Counted from the stretch's first letter, positions 16,406 to 25,737 are shown. The stretch: 64,000 nt of DNA from JAJECS01 sp965198185 (GCA_965198185.1 CBDAOU010000002.1:124001-188000); one strand, 5' to 3'. Notes: generated from the letters alone by a model not told the origin. Translations and numbers: made by a program.

Positions 16406-17122
16406 ATGATATTCTTCCTTGCAAAAGTCTTTCAACAAAGTGATCATGCTGACGCATTTCTTAGAGGCGCAATGTTCGCCAACCGGCTTTCATACTTCAA
16501 GAAGCTCGAAGGTTATGATGGTCGAGGGGATGAAGACGAGGGTGCCATCATACCTCAAATTGATAATTTGATTATAAAGTTAGAAAGTACGGATTTGAAA
16601 ACAGGAGGGATTGACGGTGTTACGCTTACAGCGGACGACTTCTCAGCTCCTCCCATCATTCACCCTGGATGGTTCGATCACCTCAATATATTCTGCATGT
16701 ATGCGGCTTATATTGATGGATTTCAAGGCATTTCAAGTGGTGGTCTCCAAGAATTCAAAAGTCGACTTGAACTTCCGATGGGCTATTCAATGCTTGGCAA
16801 ACATGCAGTCGTTGTTAGGAACACCACCGAATTCCTTAGGAGAGTCAAGCTCGCTGCTGATGGTGCGGGATATGGTATCGGTGGCAAATTGGTGAGATAT
16901 TTTGATCCCGCAGTCGGAACACCTCTCTCACGATGGGACGTAGAAACGATATTTACCAAGAGTACTGAGTATGAATATCAGAGAGAATGTCGTTTGGCGA
17001 TAAATACGCGTACCAACGGATGTTGTCCTGTTATTCTTCATATAGGTGCGATCAAAGATATCGCGATACGTATCGATACGGACGAAATTAATCGACAGCT
17101 TAATGTAGGATGGAAACAGTAA
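16406..17122 (+). CDS. AT-rich accessory protein of unknown function
   Basis: A 238-residue soluble protein starting MIFFLAKVFQQSDHADAFLR, followed by GAMFANRLSYFKKLEGYDGR. A short N-terminal segment of this kind, K.F....yAddFL.G.ly.N.LsYFk, is shared by uncharacterised proteins often seen in accessory regions. The C-terminus has STEYEYQRECRLAINT, a charged motif typical of the same group. GC content is far below that of the neighbours and the codons are different, so the gene was probably acquired. No catalytic motif can be named. It could belong to a defence module, given the restriction enzyme nearby. Confidence 0.55.
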   Translation: MIFFLAKVFQQSDHADAFLRGAMFANRLSYFKKLEGYDGRGDEDEGAIIPQIDNLIIKLESTDLKTGGIDGVTLTADDFSAPPIIHPGWFDHLNIFCMYAAYIDGFQGISSGGLQEFKSRLELPMGYSMLGKHAVVVRNTTEFLRRVKLAADGAGYGIGGKLVRYFDPAVGTPLSRWDVETIFTKSTEYEYQRECRLAINTRTNGCCPVILHIGAIKDIAIRIDTDEINRQLNVGWKQ

Positions 17123-17331
17123 TCATAACAACGGGCACACGGAGGAATGAGGTTGGCTCATCTTAGATGAGTCCCTGAAGAGATTCACTATTCTGTTGCG
17201 ATGGCCTTTCATGTAACGCGACCGTCCTCGCCGTGCCCTCGCACTAGCGTTGCGGCTGATGCGCTTCGGAGATCTGAGGCGAAGCGATCTTTAGAGCCAA
17301 GCAAGCCTAACTCTGGCTTTAGGAGGAAACA

Positions 17332-17793
17332 GTGACCAAGATCATCTTCGATACTAATATCTATCACAGAATCGGGGACGATGAAGCGGCCAGGCTGAAG
17401 ATATGCGAGCTATCAGACTCAGATGTCATTGGAATAATCGCGACCCCTAAGATAATAGACGAACTGATTGAAGGCCCGTTCGGTGGCTTGCCTGAGTGGT
17501 TCCCGATCTGTTATGAGCCTGAAAACGTGGCTGTCTGTGGTCACGCGCGGTCAGGTATGGCTCGGTTAGGTGAAGGGCAAGATTATATTGAGCATCGTGG
17601 GGAATCCAATAATATTGCAGATGCGATTATCTCCGATTCTGCGGCTGCGATGGCAGATATATTGGTGTCAGAAGACCAGAGGCTGGTGAAGCGTTTCAAC
17701 GACCTTCGCACGCATTGCATAGGAATGAGCTATGCAAAGTTTCGTGAATGGCTATTCACTGAGGCCGCGAAAGGTCGAAGCGAGGCTTTCTAG
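17332..17793 (+). CDS. PIN-like domain protein without a visible antitoxin
   Basis: A 153-residue protein whose N-terminus KIIFDTNIYHRIGDDEA and segments TPKIIDELIEGPFG and NNIADAIISDSAAAMADILVSEDQRL match the PIN fold: Asp in FDTN, Glu in IDELIE, Asp in ADAIISD, Asp in SEDQR. Known: PIN proteins are nucleases. Unlike the VapC genes elsewhere here, there is no small DNA-binding gene in front of it. The GTG start has an excellent AGGAGGAAAC site. Moderate GC; it lies between the AT-rich gene and the restriction enzyme. Confidence 0.7.
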   Translation: MTKIIFDTNIYHRIGDDEAARLKICELSDSDVIGIIATPKIIDELIEGPFGGLPEWFPICYEPENVAVCGHARSGMARLGEGQDYIEHRGESNNIADAIISDSAAAMADILVSEDQRLVKRFNDLRTHCIGMSYAKFREWLFTEAAKGRSEAF

Positions 17794-17854
17794 GCTCGGC
17801 CGTCAATCTCACGAGGGCGTCACGATGAACTGGCGCAGGCGGCTTTGGACTTCT

Positions 17855-20716
17855 TTAGCCGCCCCGCGCCTGATTTAGCTCCAACAATTCCCGCAGTGCG
17901 GCGTCGTCTGAGGTGTCGGTGGGCCAGCCGTAGGCGTTGGCTACGGCGGCGTCGAGGTTGGCGTGGGCGTTGGCGAGCCATTGGGGGCGCTGGTTGTAGA
18001 GGTTGGTGAGGGTGCGGCGCTTGAGTTGGTCGAGATCGGCGTCGGCGGTTGGGACGGGGCGCTTGGGGTAGCCGGGAACGGGTTCGTCGATCCACTCGAC
18101 CCATTCGGGCGGGTTGCGCCAGCGGTCGCGCAACTCGACCAGGCGGCGGGCGGCTTCGGCGATGGCAGCGGCGCGCGGGTCGCCGGCGTAGGCGGCGGCG
18201 GGCACGTCGGGCGTGAGGCCTTCGGGAAACGGGAACGTGGCGAAGGTAGTGGTGGGCGTGTAGCGCGGGTCATTCCCCACGCCGAGCCAGGTGCCCAGGC
18301 GCAGCGACCAGGCTTCGTGAAAGCGGCTGTGCAGGATGCCGAAGGTCGTGTCGTCATCACGGGCGATGGCGATCGTTGCGCTATCGGGGCAGACGCGGGC
18401 GTCACACCAGACGAACAGCCGATGCTTGGCGACGCGCGGCGTGACGATGTAGCGGGATAGCTGGTTCAGCGCTGCCCACATCGCGGGCCGCGGGTTCCAA
18501 TGCCGGAACCAGAACTCACGGCTGGACTCTTCCCGATTCTGCTGCCGTACCGGCTTGACGTGATTCGCAATGTGCGCGAATGGCGCCTCGTACAGTGCGG
18601 CGTAGCCTTCGGACATGGTCCAGCCGAAGTCGATGATCCACTTTCCTGACGGTCGGCCGGTTAGATCCTGCCCGTTAGTCCAGGGTCTGACCACGTCGGC
18701 GTTGGGCCGGCCGCTCGGGTTGGAGGGGAGTCGCAGCCATTCGCGTGCCTGGCTGCCTGAAACATCGAAGGATCCACGCTTGATGTCGCCCTGAAACGCC
18801 ACGCCTGCGCTCGTGCTCAACGGGGTGGCTTGGGTCAGGTCGAGCGATCCTGCAGTCAGGTCGGTGTTTATGTTGTCGGTGGATTGCCCGTCCAGTCGTG
18901 CCGCCAACTCGGCATCCTGGTGGGCAAAACAGATCAGCGACACTCGCACGGCTGCGCCTTCAACCACCCACGGCTCGTCGGACCAGGCGTCGAAGATCGA
19001 TCCGTCCTTAACGATTTGGTCAAGCGCCGACCGGTTGGTGCCGCCGCGGATCGAGTTGGTGGCGACGAGGCCAGCGCGTTGTAGATGCCCTTCTGCAACG
19101 AGCCGTCCGGCTTTCGCGAACCAGTAGCATACGAGGTCCGGTTTGCCACGGACCCATTCGGCATATACGCGCGGCAGCGCTTCGGCGTAGGCGTCGCCCA
19201 ACCCCCGGCGCATGCGTCGATTGCCCAGGAACGGCGGATTGCCGATCACGACGTCGGCCTCGGGCCAGTCCGGTTCCTGGCCGTCCGGCGTGAGCACCGC
19301 GTCGCGGCATTCGATGGTGTCGAGCGGCTGCAGGATCGGGTCGCGCGATTCGGCGAAGCCGTTGCGCAGCATCCACTGGATCTCGCCGATCCAGACCGAG
19401 ACGCGCGCCAGCTCGGCGGCGTAGGGGTTGATTTCGATGCCCTTCACGTTGGCCGGGCCGATGGTGGGGAATTGCCGTTCAAGTCCTAGCGCCTGCGCTT
19501 CCAGTTGCACCTGGTGCTCCAGGTCCTTGAGCGCCTGGAGCGCCAGGTAGAGGAAGTTGCCCGAGCCGCAGGCGGGATCGAGCACGGTGAAGGCGCGCAG
19601 CCGCTCCAGGAAGTCTTGCAGCAGCCGCTCGGCGCGGTTGCGTCGGCGCGTCTCTTCCCGTTGCGAGTCAGTCGTGCCGCGCTGGCGGGCCGTTTCGGCG
19701 TAGTCGAGCTCGGCGCTGATCAGGTTCTTGGCCGTCTGCCATTCGGCCAGCCAGGGACGGGTGATGACCGGCTCGACGATGCGCATGATCTTGTCGCGGT
19801 CGGTGTAGTGCGCGCCGAGTTGCGCCTGCTTACGGGGGTCGAGCCCGCGCTCGAACAGCGTGCCCAGGATGGACGGGTCGATCTCCGACCAGTCCAGCGC
19901 GCCAGCGTTGCGCACGGTCTCGATCTGGGCCCGATCCAGCGGCAGCGCATCGTCGTTGTCGAAGAGCCCGCCATCGAACCACGCCACTTCGTCGTACCCG
20001 ATGCGGTCGCCCTTTGCCATGGCGCCAAACAGCTCGCGGGCCAGGTCAGGAAACTCGGAAGGCTGCTGCCGCGCACGGTCTAGCATGCGCATGAAGAGGT
20101 CGTCGGGCAGTAGGCCCATGTCCTCGGCGAACATGCAGAAGACCAGCCGGTTGACGAAGTGCGCCACGGCCTGCGGGTCTTCGCCGCGGTCCCGCAGCGA
20201 CTGCGCCAGCGTGGCGAACCTCTCCGCCGCGCGTTCGGTGAGCGCCTGCCGCGTCTCGCCGGGCCGCAGCCGCTCGGGGTCGGACAGCGCCCACTTGAGC
20301 TTGTTGCGCGTGGCCGCGTCCAGCAGGTCCTCCAGCCCGAACTCGTGGGTCTCGCTGACGCTGTTGGTCCAGTTGGTGCGGATGCGAAAGCTGCGCAGGT
20401 CGGAGACGATCAGCAGCGGCGGGTTCTCCAGCGCCTGAACGTATTCCCGCAGCTGCCGGAAGGCGGCGTCCAGGTTGGCGTGCGGGCCTTTGTACTCCCA
20501 GCCGAAATGGCCGCGCTTCCACACGTCGGCCCAGCCGTCGCCGCCCGAGTCCTTTTTCGCGCCGCGCTCGAAGCAGTAGCTCTCGCCGGTGGGGTCGGCT
20601 TCGATCGGCGTCGGCTCGCCGAGCATGCGGCACAGGTCGTTGAAGTGCGACTGCGCCGCCTGGCTTTCCTTCAACTCGGAAGCCGACCACTTGGCAATGA
20701 ATGCGTCAGGTGTCAT
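17855..20716 (-). CDS. MmeI-like single-chain type II restriction-modification enzyme
   Basis: A 953-residue protein, standard for the MmeI/type IIL group. The nuclease motif is visible as D64 in GWADVWKRGHFGWEYKG with E74-Y-K76, a PD-(D/E)XK centre. A helical connector follows (FVNRLVFCMFAEDMGLLPDD, LGTLFERGLDPRKQAQLGAHYT). Methyltransferase motif I DPACGSGNFLYLAL lies near residue 375, motif IV GNPPFLGNRRM near 490, then a C-terminal target-recognition region with TFPFPEGL. Known: such enzymes cut at a fixed distance and protect host DNA by modifying one strand, so no separate methyltransferase is needed. Both activities look intact. Confidence 0.9.
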   Translation of the reverse strand: MTPDAFIAKWSASELKESQAAQSHFNDLCRMLGEPTPIEADPTGESYCFERGAKKDSGGDGWADVWKRGHFGWEYKGPHANLDAAFRQLREYVQALENPPLLIVSDLRSFRIRTNWTNSVSETHEFGLEDLLDAATRNKLKWALSDPERLRPGETRQALTERAAERFATLAQSLRDRGEDPQAVAHFVNRLVFCMFAEDMGLLPDDLFMRMLDRARQQPSEFPDLARELFGAMAKGDRIGYDEVAWFDGGLFDNDDALPLDRAQIETVRNAGALDWSEIDPSILGTLFERGLDPRKQAQLGAHYTDRDKIMRIVEPVITRPWLAEWQTAKNLISAELDYAETARQRGTTDSQREETRRRNRAERLLQDFLERLRAFTVLDPACGSGNFLYLALQALKDLEHQVQLEAQALGLERQFPTIGPANVKGIEINPYAAELARVSVWIGEIQWMLRNGFAESRDPILQPLDTIECRDAVLTPDGQEPDWPEADVVIGNPPFLGNRRMRRGLGDAYAEALPRVYAEWVRGKPDLVCYWFAKAGRLVAEGHLQRAGLVATNSIRGGTNRSALDQIVKDGSIFDAWSDEPWVVEGAAVRVSLICFAHQDAELAARLDGQSTDNINTDLTAGSLDLTQATPLSTSAGVAFQGDIKRGSFDVSGSQAREWLRLPSNPSGRPNADVVRPWTNGQDLTGRPSGKWIIDFGWTMSEGYAALYEAPFAHIANHVKPVRQQNREESSREFWFRHWNPRPAMWAALNQLSRYIVTPRVAKHRLFVWCDARVCPDSATIAIARDDDTTFGILHSRFHEAWSLRLGTWLGVGNDPRYTPTTTFATFPFPEGLTPDVPAAAYAGDPRAAAIAEAARRLVELRDRWRNPPEWVEWIDEPVPGYPKRPVPTADADLDQLKRRTLTNLYNQRPQWLANAHANLDAAVANAYGWPTDTSDDAALRELLELNQARGG

Positions 20717-21237
20717 GTCGTCACCGTGTCACCCGCTACAACGCCCATGCCCCGCAACGACACATTGTCCGTCGGGACGGTGCTAGTGGCGGGGCGGAGG
20801 TCTGCGTTGTCCGTGAAAGCGAGCCACATTCTCGTAGTGGCGGTCCCGCAGCTTGCTGGCAGTTAGGTGTCTCAGGAAGAAATCAACGCTGCGCAACAAG
20901 AAGGCCAAGATCGCCTTGATCGAGCGGAAGACGATGCGTGCAGACCTGGCTGCAGTGCCGCTTGAACCACCGGAGTCGTCCCGTTCACGCATGCCGTACC
21001 GCACCTTATCCAGAGTCGGGGAGTCACTTGATCCTATTGGGGACTTCGAAGCGCTGCAATTCGCTGCCGGATGGCCGTTGACGTCGCCCGCACGAGCGCA
21101 GGGCGTGAGGGGAGCCACGTATTGACCCCGATCGGCACGGCTCCCCTAGCATCAGAAATAGCAGCATTGAGATAGACCGCGCTCCCACCGGAGCCGCGGT
21201 CCCCATCCTTCGGATGGAATCGAGCTAGAATAGCCAT
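20717..21237. other. intergenic stretch, nothing recognised
   Basis: The 521 bases between the divergent restriction enzyme and the antitoxin gene contain only short readings on both strands with no family resemblance, membrane segment or good ribosome site. Divergent promoters are expected here. Confidence 0.5.
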
Positions 21238-21538
21238 ATGAAAAGCGCTAGTGTGAGCGAAACCAAGAACGGCCTCAGCGCGCTGCTTGATGAGGTTCGT
21301 CGCGGCGAGACGGTGCTCATCACCCACCACGGCAAGCCGGTGGCCCGGATCGAGCCCTGCGACACGGCGGACTTGACGGACGACGAGGCCGCGGCGGCGC
21401 TGGTGCAGCAGGGCGTTGCCGATCCTCCGCGGGCCGTGCTTGACGTGGACCGCTTCCTGGCCGCACCCGTTCCGCGCCTTGCCGAGGGGCTCAGCGCGAG
21501 CCGCAGTCGTCGTTGCGGAAAGGGACGAGGGCCGGTGA
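21238..21538 (+). pseudogene. Phd-type antitoxin, frameshifted and now fused to the toxin frame
   Basis: MKSASVSETKNGLSALLDEV then GETVLITHHGKPVARIEP is a clear Phd/YefM N-terminus. Near 21500 the reading leaves the expected frame. If one base in GCGAGCCGCAGTCG (21496-21509) is dropped, the tail reads SASAVVAERDEGR and stops at TGA 21536-21538, which overlaps the GTG start of the toxin (GTGA), the usual arrangement. As written, the antitoxin runs straight into the toxin frame. Confidence 0.75.
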
Positions 21539-21953
21539 AGTACTGGGATTCCTCGGCGCTGGTGGCGCTTATCGTCGAGGAATCGACCAGCGCGGAGCGG
21601 CGCGCGCTGCTGCGGCAGGATCACCGCATCGTGACCTGGTGGGGCAGCTGGATCGAGTGTGCGTCGGCGGTGAATCGACTCCACCGCGAGGGAGGCATGG
21701 ACCAGGCCGAAGTCGGCCAGTCGCTTGAGCTGCTCCAGCGTCTCGCGTCGACCTGGCTGGAGGTCCGACCGCTGGAGCGGGTACGGCGCCGGGCGCTGCG
21801 CCTGCTGCGGCTCCACCGCTCCGCGGCGCCGATGCGCTGCAATTGGCGGCCGCGCTGACGGCGTCTGCCGAAGAGCCGGCGAGCCTGGATATCGTCAGCA
21901 GCGACGCGCGGCTGTCAGCTGCAGCCCAGTTGGAGGGCTTTCGGGTGTTCTGA
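21535..21953 (+). pseudogene. PIN-domain toxin with C-terminal frameshift
   Basis: From GTG 21535 the product reads KYWDSSALVALIVEESTSAE and IVTWWGSWIECASAVNRLHR, a PIN N-terminal half with its Asp and Glu. At about 21814-21818 (CACCGCTCC) one base seems missing. Restoring it gives LRGADALQLAAALT and later LDIVSSDARLSAAAQLEGFR, ending at TGA 21951-21953. Both catalytic Asp sites of the C-terminal half are therefore out of frame in the sequence as given. May be decay or sequencing error. Confidence 0.75.
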
Positions 21954-21971
21954 GCCGATGCGCGCGGGTTG

Positions 21972-22008
21972 ATCCGTTCGCCCTTCGACAAGCTCAGGGT
22001 GAACGGAT
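21972..22008. repeat. short palindromic repeat ATCCGTTCGCCC...
   Basis: ATCCGTTCGCCCT and AGGGTGAACGGAT form an inverted repeat with one mismatch around TCGACAAGCTC. A longer relative with the same ends and core lies at 37435-37500. This is a common extragenic repeat type. Confidence 0.75.
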
Positions 22009-22042
22009 TGCGGGAGACCCGTGCGACGAGGGTGACTCAGGT

Positions 22043-22861
22043 CTATGTGTAAAGCCCCACCAACCCGCGGCGGGTGGCGTAGCGGTCGAGGCGGTTGAAG
22101 ACGGCGACGCCGCCGATGCCGGCGACGACGGCGCTGAGGCACAGGATCAGCAGCTCGGCCCAAAACGGGATCAGCGTCGGCGTTCCGAGCAGCGTGTGGC
22201 GCAGGGCGTCGAGGGCGTAGGTGTGGGGCAGGCCGTAGCTCAGCCAGCGAATTTCGGCCGGCAAGACGGCGATGGGAAACGCCGCGCCGGCCAGCAGGAA
22301 GGCGATGCCGTCGATCAGCCGTGGGACCTGCCACTGCCGCACCACGAGCCCCAAGCCGCCCATCGCCAGCCCCATGCCGGAGAAGGCGATCAAGCTCAGC
22401 AGAATGACCGGAATGCTGAGCGGGCTCACCGCCGGAAACTCGCCGGCGACCAGCAACACGACGACCAAGATGATGGCCGCAAATATGAGCATGTCAACCA
22501 TCTCAAACAGCGTGACGCCGGCAATCGGGATCCAACGCGCGACTCGCGTGGTCCACAGGTGCGGCAGCACACCGGTTTCATTCCCCCAGCGCAGATATCC
22601 CTGGGTCCCCGTGGCTGCACTTTGGGCGACATGCATCGTGAGCCAGCCGACGGCGACGAACGCTGCCACGTGCTCCCCGCCGCCGCTGGCCGCGAATCCT
22701 TCGCTGCCGAACGCCAGTTGCGCCAACAGCAGCGGTATGAGGAGCGTCGCCACGTTGATCAAGACGGACAGCCAGCGGACCTTGGCTCGCCCGACTTCCT
22801 GCCATTGGCGCAGGAATGACGCCCACATCGCCAGCAGCATGGGTCTGAGTTCGGCGAGCAC
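22043..22861 (-). CDS. ABC-2 type transporter permease
   Basis: A product of about 272 residues with six membrane segments, including WLSVLINVATLLIPLLLAQL, IFAAIILVVVLLVAG, and the late conserved block VPRLIDGIAFLLAGAAFPIAVLP with LPHTYALDALRHTLLGTPTL, typical of ABC-2 permeases. Two starts are possible: GTG at 22861, eight bases after the previous stop, or ATG at 22840. A longer open frame upstream overlaps the neighbouring permease and was rejected. Second permease of a three-gene exporter. Confidence 0.82.
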   Translation of the reverse strand: MLAELRPMLLAMWASFLRQWQEVGRAKVRWLSVLINVATLLIPLLLAQLAFGSEGFAASGGGEHVAAFVAVGWLTMHVAQSAATGTQGYLRWGNETGVLPHLWTTRVARWIPIAGVTLFEMVDMLIFAAIILVVVLLVAGEFPAVSPLSIPVILLSLIAFSGMGLAMGGLGLVVRQWQVPRLIDGIAFLLAGAAFPIAVLPAEIRWLSYGLPHTYALDALRHTLLGTPTLIPFWAELLILCLSAVVAGIGGVAVFNRLDRYATRRGLVGLYT

Positions 22862-22869
22862 GGGATGAG

Positions 22870-23721
22870 TCAAAAGGCCTCCAGCAGCCCGCGGCGGCGC
22901 GTGGCGCGGTCGAAGCGCGCAAACAGCCACTGCCCGACGATGCCCAGGACGAGCGTCATCCCCAGCAAGACGGCCGCCGCCAGGAACGCCTCCGGTGCAT
23001 CGCCATAGACCAGCGCGGCCCGTAAGCCGCGGGCGATCCAGGTGAGCGGCAGCGCGTGTCCCACCACCTGCGCCCACTCGGGGAGGACGGTGGTCGGGTA
23101 GGCGATTCCGGCGAAAACTCCCGACGCAACGGTGAACGTGCCGAACAGTATCCCGGCTTCCCGATACCGCATGACGAATCCGGCCATCAACACACCGACC
23201 GCGATACTGGCCGTGACGGCAGTGACGAGCACCAGCACCAGCGCCGGCGGCACGAGGCTCAGCTCGAAGCGAAACAGCAGCCACACGGCCGCGAACATCA
23301 CGACGGCAAAAGCGGTTTGCGCCAGCGCTCGGCCCGCGGCATCCGCCGCCAGAATGAGCGTTCGCGGGGTGAGCGACGTCCAGGCGATCCCAAGCGTGCC
23401 CATGTGTCGCTCGCTGGAGAGCCCGATCGCGACCGATTGCATGGTCGTCGCGATCCAGACCATGACGACGGTGCCAATGGTGGCGAACGCGAGGTAGTTG
23501 TGGGTGCCCGCCACGTCGGCAAAGCGTTCGGCTTGCGACTCGTCCGGTCCGGCCAGCGCGCGAGCGTTGAGCACCACGGGCAACGCCGTTGTCAACGCCG
23601 CGACCACGCCAATCTGCCAGAACCATCCCTGGCGTCGCTGCATGCGCCAGGCCTTGCGGGCAACCGCGACGAACGCCGCCACGTGAGCCGGCGCCCGGCG
23701 CCAGAGCTCAGACGCGCTCAA
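22870..23721 (-). CDS. ABC-2 type transporter permease
   Basis: A 283-residue permease with six hydrophobic segments, GVLMAGFVMRYREAGILFGT and the conserved SGVFAGIAYPTTVLPEWAQV with HALPLTWIARGLRAAL. Its start lies 14 bases inside the end of the ATPase gene, so translation is coupled. Paired with the downstream permease it would make a heterodimeric membrane channel. Confidence 0.88.
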   Translation of the reverse strand: MSASELWRRAPAHVAAFVAVARKAWRMQRRQGWFWQIGVVAALTTALPVVLNARALAGPDESQAERFADVAGTHNYLAFATIGTVVMVWIATTMQSVAIGLSSERHMGTLGIAWTSLTPRTLILAADAAGRALAQTAFAVVMFAAVWLLFRFELSLVPPALVLVLVTAVTASIAVGVLMAGFVMRYREAGILFGTFTVASGVFAGIAYPTTVLPEWAQVVGHALPLTWIARGLRAALVYGDAPEAFLAAAVLLGMTLVLGIVGQWLFARFDRATRRRGLLEAF

Positions 23722-24757
23722 AGGGATCCTCCAGCCTGGCGCCGGTGAGCTTGATGAAGGCGTCCTCCAGGGTGGCGTCGCGCAGGCGGGCGTCCTCGAT
23801 GGTCACGCCGTCCCGGCGCAGCCGCTCGTCGAACGTGTGGGCCGCGCGCCAGCCGTCCGCCGCGCGCACCGCGGCCTCGATGGACCCATCGTCCGCCGGG
23901 TCGCCCCACCACAGCGCCTGGTCGCCCAGGGCCGTCCGGGCGGCCAGCAGGTCGCCGCCGAGGCGCAGCTCGAGTCGCGGCTCCAGACCGGCCTCGCGGA
24001 TCAGCTCGCGCGGCGCACCCTCGGCCACCAGCGCCCCGCGATGGATGATGCCGACGCGGTCACAGATCTCCTCGGCCTCGTGCATGCTGTGGGTGGTGAG
24101 CAGGACGGCCTTGCCCTCGCCGCGCAGCTCGCGAATCAGCCGGCGCGTCCCCCGCGCGGCGGCCGGGTCCAGCGCCGCGGTTGGCTCGTCCAGCATCAGC
24201 ACCGGGGGATCGTGGAGCAGCGTGCGGGCCAGGTTGAGGCGCTGCTTCATGCCCGTGCTGTAGGTCTCGACCAGCTCGTCGGCGCGATCCGCCAGTCCCA
24301 GGTGGTTTACCAGGTGCTCGGAGCGTTCGCGGATCGATGACCCGGGCATGTACTCCAAGCGTCCGAACAGCTCCAGGTTTTCGCGGGCGGTCAGCCGCCA
24401 ATAGAGCCCGCGCTCGCCCGCGAACATGACGCCGATGCTGCCGCGCACGTCCGCGCCCTGGCGCACGGTGTCGTGGCCGCAGACCAGCGCGGTGCCGGCG
24501 GTGGGCTCCAGCAGGGTGGAGATCATCTTCACCGTCGTCGTCTTGCCGGCGCCGTTCGGACCCAGCAGGCCGTAGCACTCGCCCGCCGGAATCCGCAGGT
24601 TCAGATCGTTCACCGCCACGATCGGCTCGCCGGGTTGCCGTGGTGTTCGGCGGCGCCGCACGATCTCCCAGGGGCGGCTGCGGGGGACGCGCGGCTCGAA
24701 GTGCATGGTGAGACCCCGCGTTTCGATCAGGTGTATCGGTGGCGGATTCCGTGTCAT
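23708..24757 (-). CDS. ABC-2 type exporter ATP-binding protein
   Basis: A 349-residue ATPase. Walker A GLLGPNGAGKTTT is near residue 70, Q-loop FAGERGLYWRLTA, signature YSTGMKQRL, Walker B VLMLDEPTAALD and the His of LLTTHSMHEAEE. The C-terminal 90 residues form the regulatory extension usual in drug and daunorubicin-type exporters (DAFIKLTGARLED). With the two permeases it makes an export system; substrate unknown. Confidence 0.9.
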   Translation of the reverse strand: MTRNPPPIHLIETRGLTMHFEPRVPRSRPWEIVRRRRTPRQPGEPIVAVNDLNLRIPAGECYGLLGPNGAGKTTTVKMISTLLEPTAGTALVCGHDTVRQGADVRGSIGVMFAGERGLYWRLTARENLELFGRLEYMPGSSIRERSEHLVNHLGLADRADELVETYSTGMKQRLNLARTLLHDPPVLMLDEPTAALDPAAARGTRRLIRELRGEGKAVLLTTHSMHEAEEICDRVGIIHRGALVAEGAPRELIREAGLEPRLELRLGGDLLAARTALGDQALWWGDPADDGSIEAAVRAADGWRAAHTFDERLRRDGVTIEDARLRDATLEDAFIKLTGARLEDPFERV

Positions 24758-24832
24758 TGAGCTAGTGGGCTCACGCGGGCCGCTGCGGCGCGCCTCGTCC
24801 TGGTTACAGCCAACCGCGTTGGGCGCTCGGCG

Positions 24833-25576
24833 TCAATCGATGTCGGCGGCTGCTGAGCCGGTGATGAGACCGGGAAGTTCGCAGAGCGCTTCAATCGCGT
24901 CGCCTTGCCACGACGCTCGCTCCGAATCGTATGCAGCGGCGCTTTCCCGCGGCGTCTTGATCAGGACCGCCCGCATGCCAACGCCCTGCGCGCCGGTGAG
25001 CTCGCCGTGCGCGCCATCGCCCACGTAGAGGCAGTCCCGCGGATCGACGCTCAGGCGCTCGCACGCGCGTAGATATATCGCCGGTTCGGGCTTGGCCAGT
25101 CCCTCCTCACAGGAAAACAGCGGTTCGTCGATCGCCTCGGCGTAGGGCGTTGTGGACCAAATGAGTGGAACGTCTGGTATGCAGTTGCTGACGAGGGCTG
25201 TCTGGAGGTCCAGCGCGCGCAGCCGAGTCAGGGTTGCCACAGCGTCGGCCCGCGGTCGCAAGGCGCTCCGTGTGCACTCGATGCGAATCCGCGACGCCTC
25301 GTCAATGGCTCTCTCGTTGGCTCGCACGCCGATCGCCTCGCACACGCCTCGCACGCATGCCTCGACGGTCGGATGGGTGCCGTCAAACAGCTCCCGCCAT
25401 TGGTCGAGCCAGCCTTGCGTGAAGGCTTTGGGATCCGTGCCGACGGCAAGGGCCATCTCCTTGAGCGACGATCTGTACTCCAAGTCATCGACCGGCGCCG
25501 TCAGCGTGTTGAAGAGGTCGAACACGACCGCCGCCACCGCCGTCCCGCCGCTCGACCCTTGACGCTCGTCAGCCAT
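24833..25576 (-). CDS. HAD-superfamily hydrolase
   Basis: A 247-residue protein with motif I VVFDLFNTLT (first Asp nucleophile), motif II TALVSNCIP, a lysine in EEGLAKPEPAIY, and motif III LYVGDGAHGELTGAQGVGM with a GDG variant in place of the common GDs. The helical cap lies between motifs I and II. Known: HAD enzymes of this subgroup include phosphatases and haloacid dehalogenases; specificity is unclear. Confidence 0.88.
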   Translation of the reverse strand: MADERQGSSGGTAVAAVVFDLFNTLTAPVDDLEYRSSLKEMALAVGTDPKAFTQGWLDQWRELFDGTHPTVEACVRGVCEAIGVRANERAIDEASRIRIECTRSALRPRADAVATLTRLRALDLQTALVSNCIPDVPLIWSTTPYAEAIDEPLFSCEEGLAKPEPAIYLRACERLSVDPRDCLYVGDGAHGELTGAQGVGMRAVLIKTPRESAAAYDSERASWQGDAIEALCELPGLITGSAAADID

Positions 25577-25663
25577 ACCGCTCCCCTGCGATGAGGCGAT
25601 CCTTATTCGCCGGACATTCGCGAGGGTGACCGATCGCCGGCATCGGCGCTACCCGAGACGACC

Positions 25664-25737
25664 GGTGGCCCAGGCTGCGTGCAGCCTGGGAGACACACCT
25701 CGAAGCCGGTCCCACGCTGCCCGCAGCGCGGGCCACC
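25664..25737. repeat. 74-bp inverted-repeat element with two internal hairpins
   Basis: Ends GGTGGCCCAGGCTGC (25664) and GCAGCGCGGGCCACC (to 25737) are inverted repeats with two mismatches. Inside, CCCAGGCTGC/GCAGCCTGGG (25669-25690) and CGCTGC/GCAGCG (25715-25728) form two further hairpins. It lies downstream of the MFS gene and upstream of the HAD gene and could also stop transcription. Confidence 0.65.

Noticed and set aside
20783..21118. A 111-codon minus-strand and a 90-codon plus-strand frame in the gap after the restriction enzyme
   Set aside because: No ribosome site of quality, no family resemblance, and atypical composition; left as unassigned intergenic DNA.
22862..23626. An upstream extension of the second ABC-2 permease
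   Set aside because: It would overlap the other permease in a different frame; only the part from about 22861 downwards resembles a permease.
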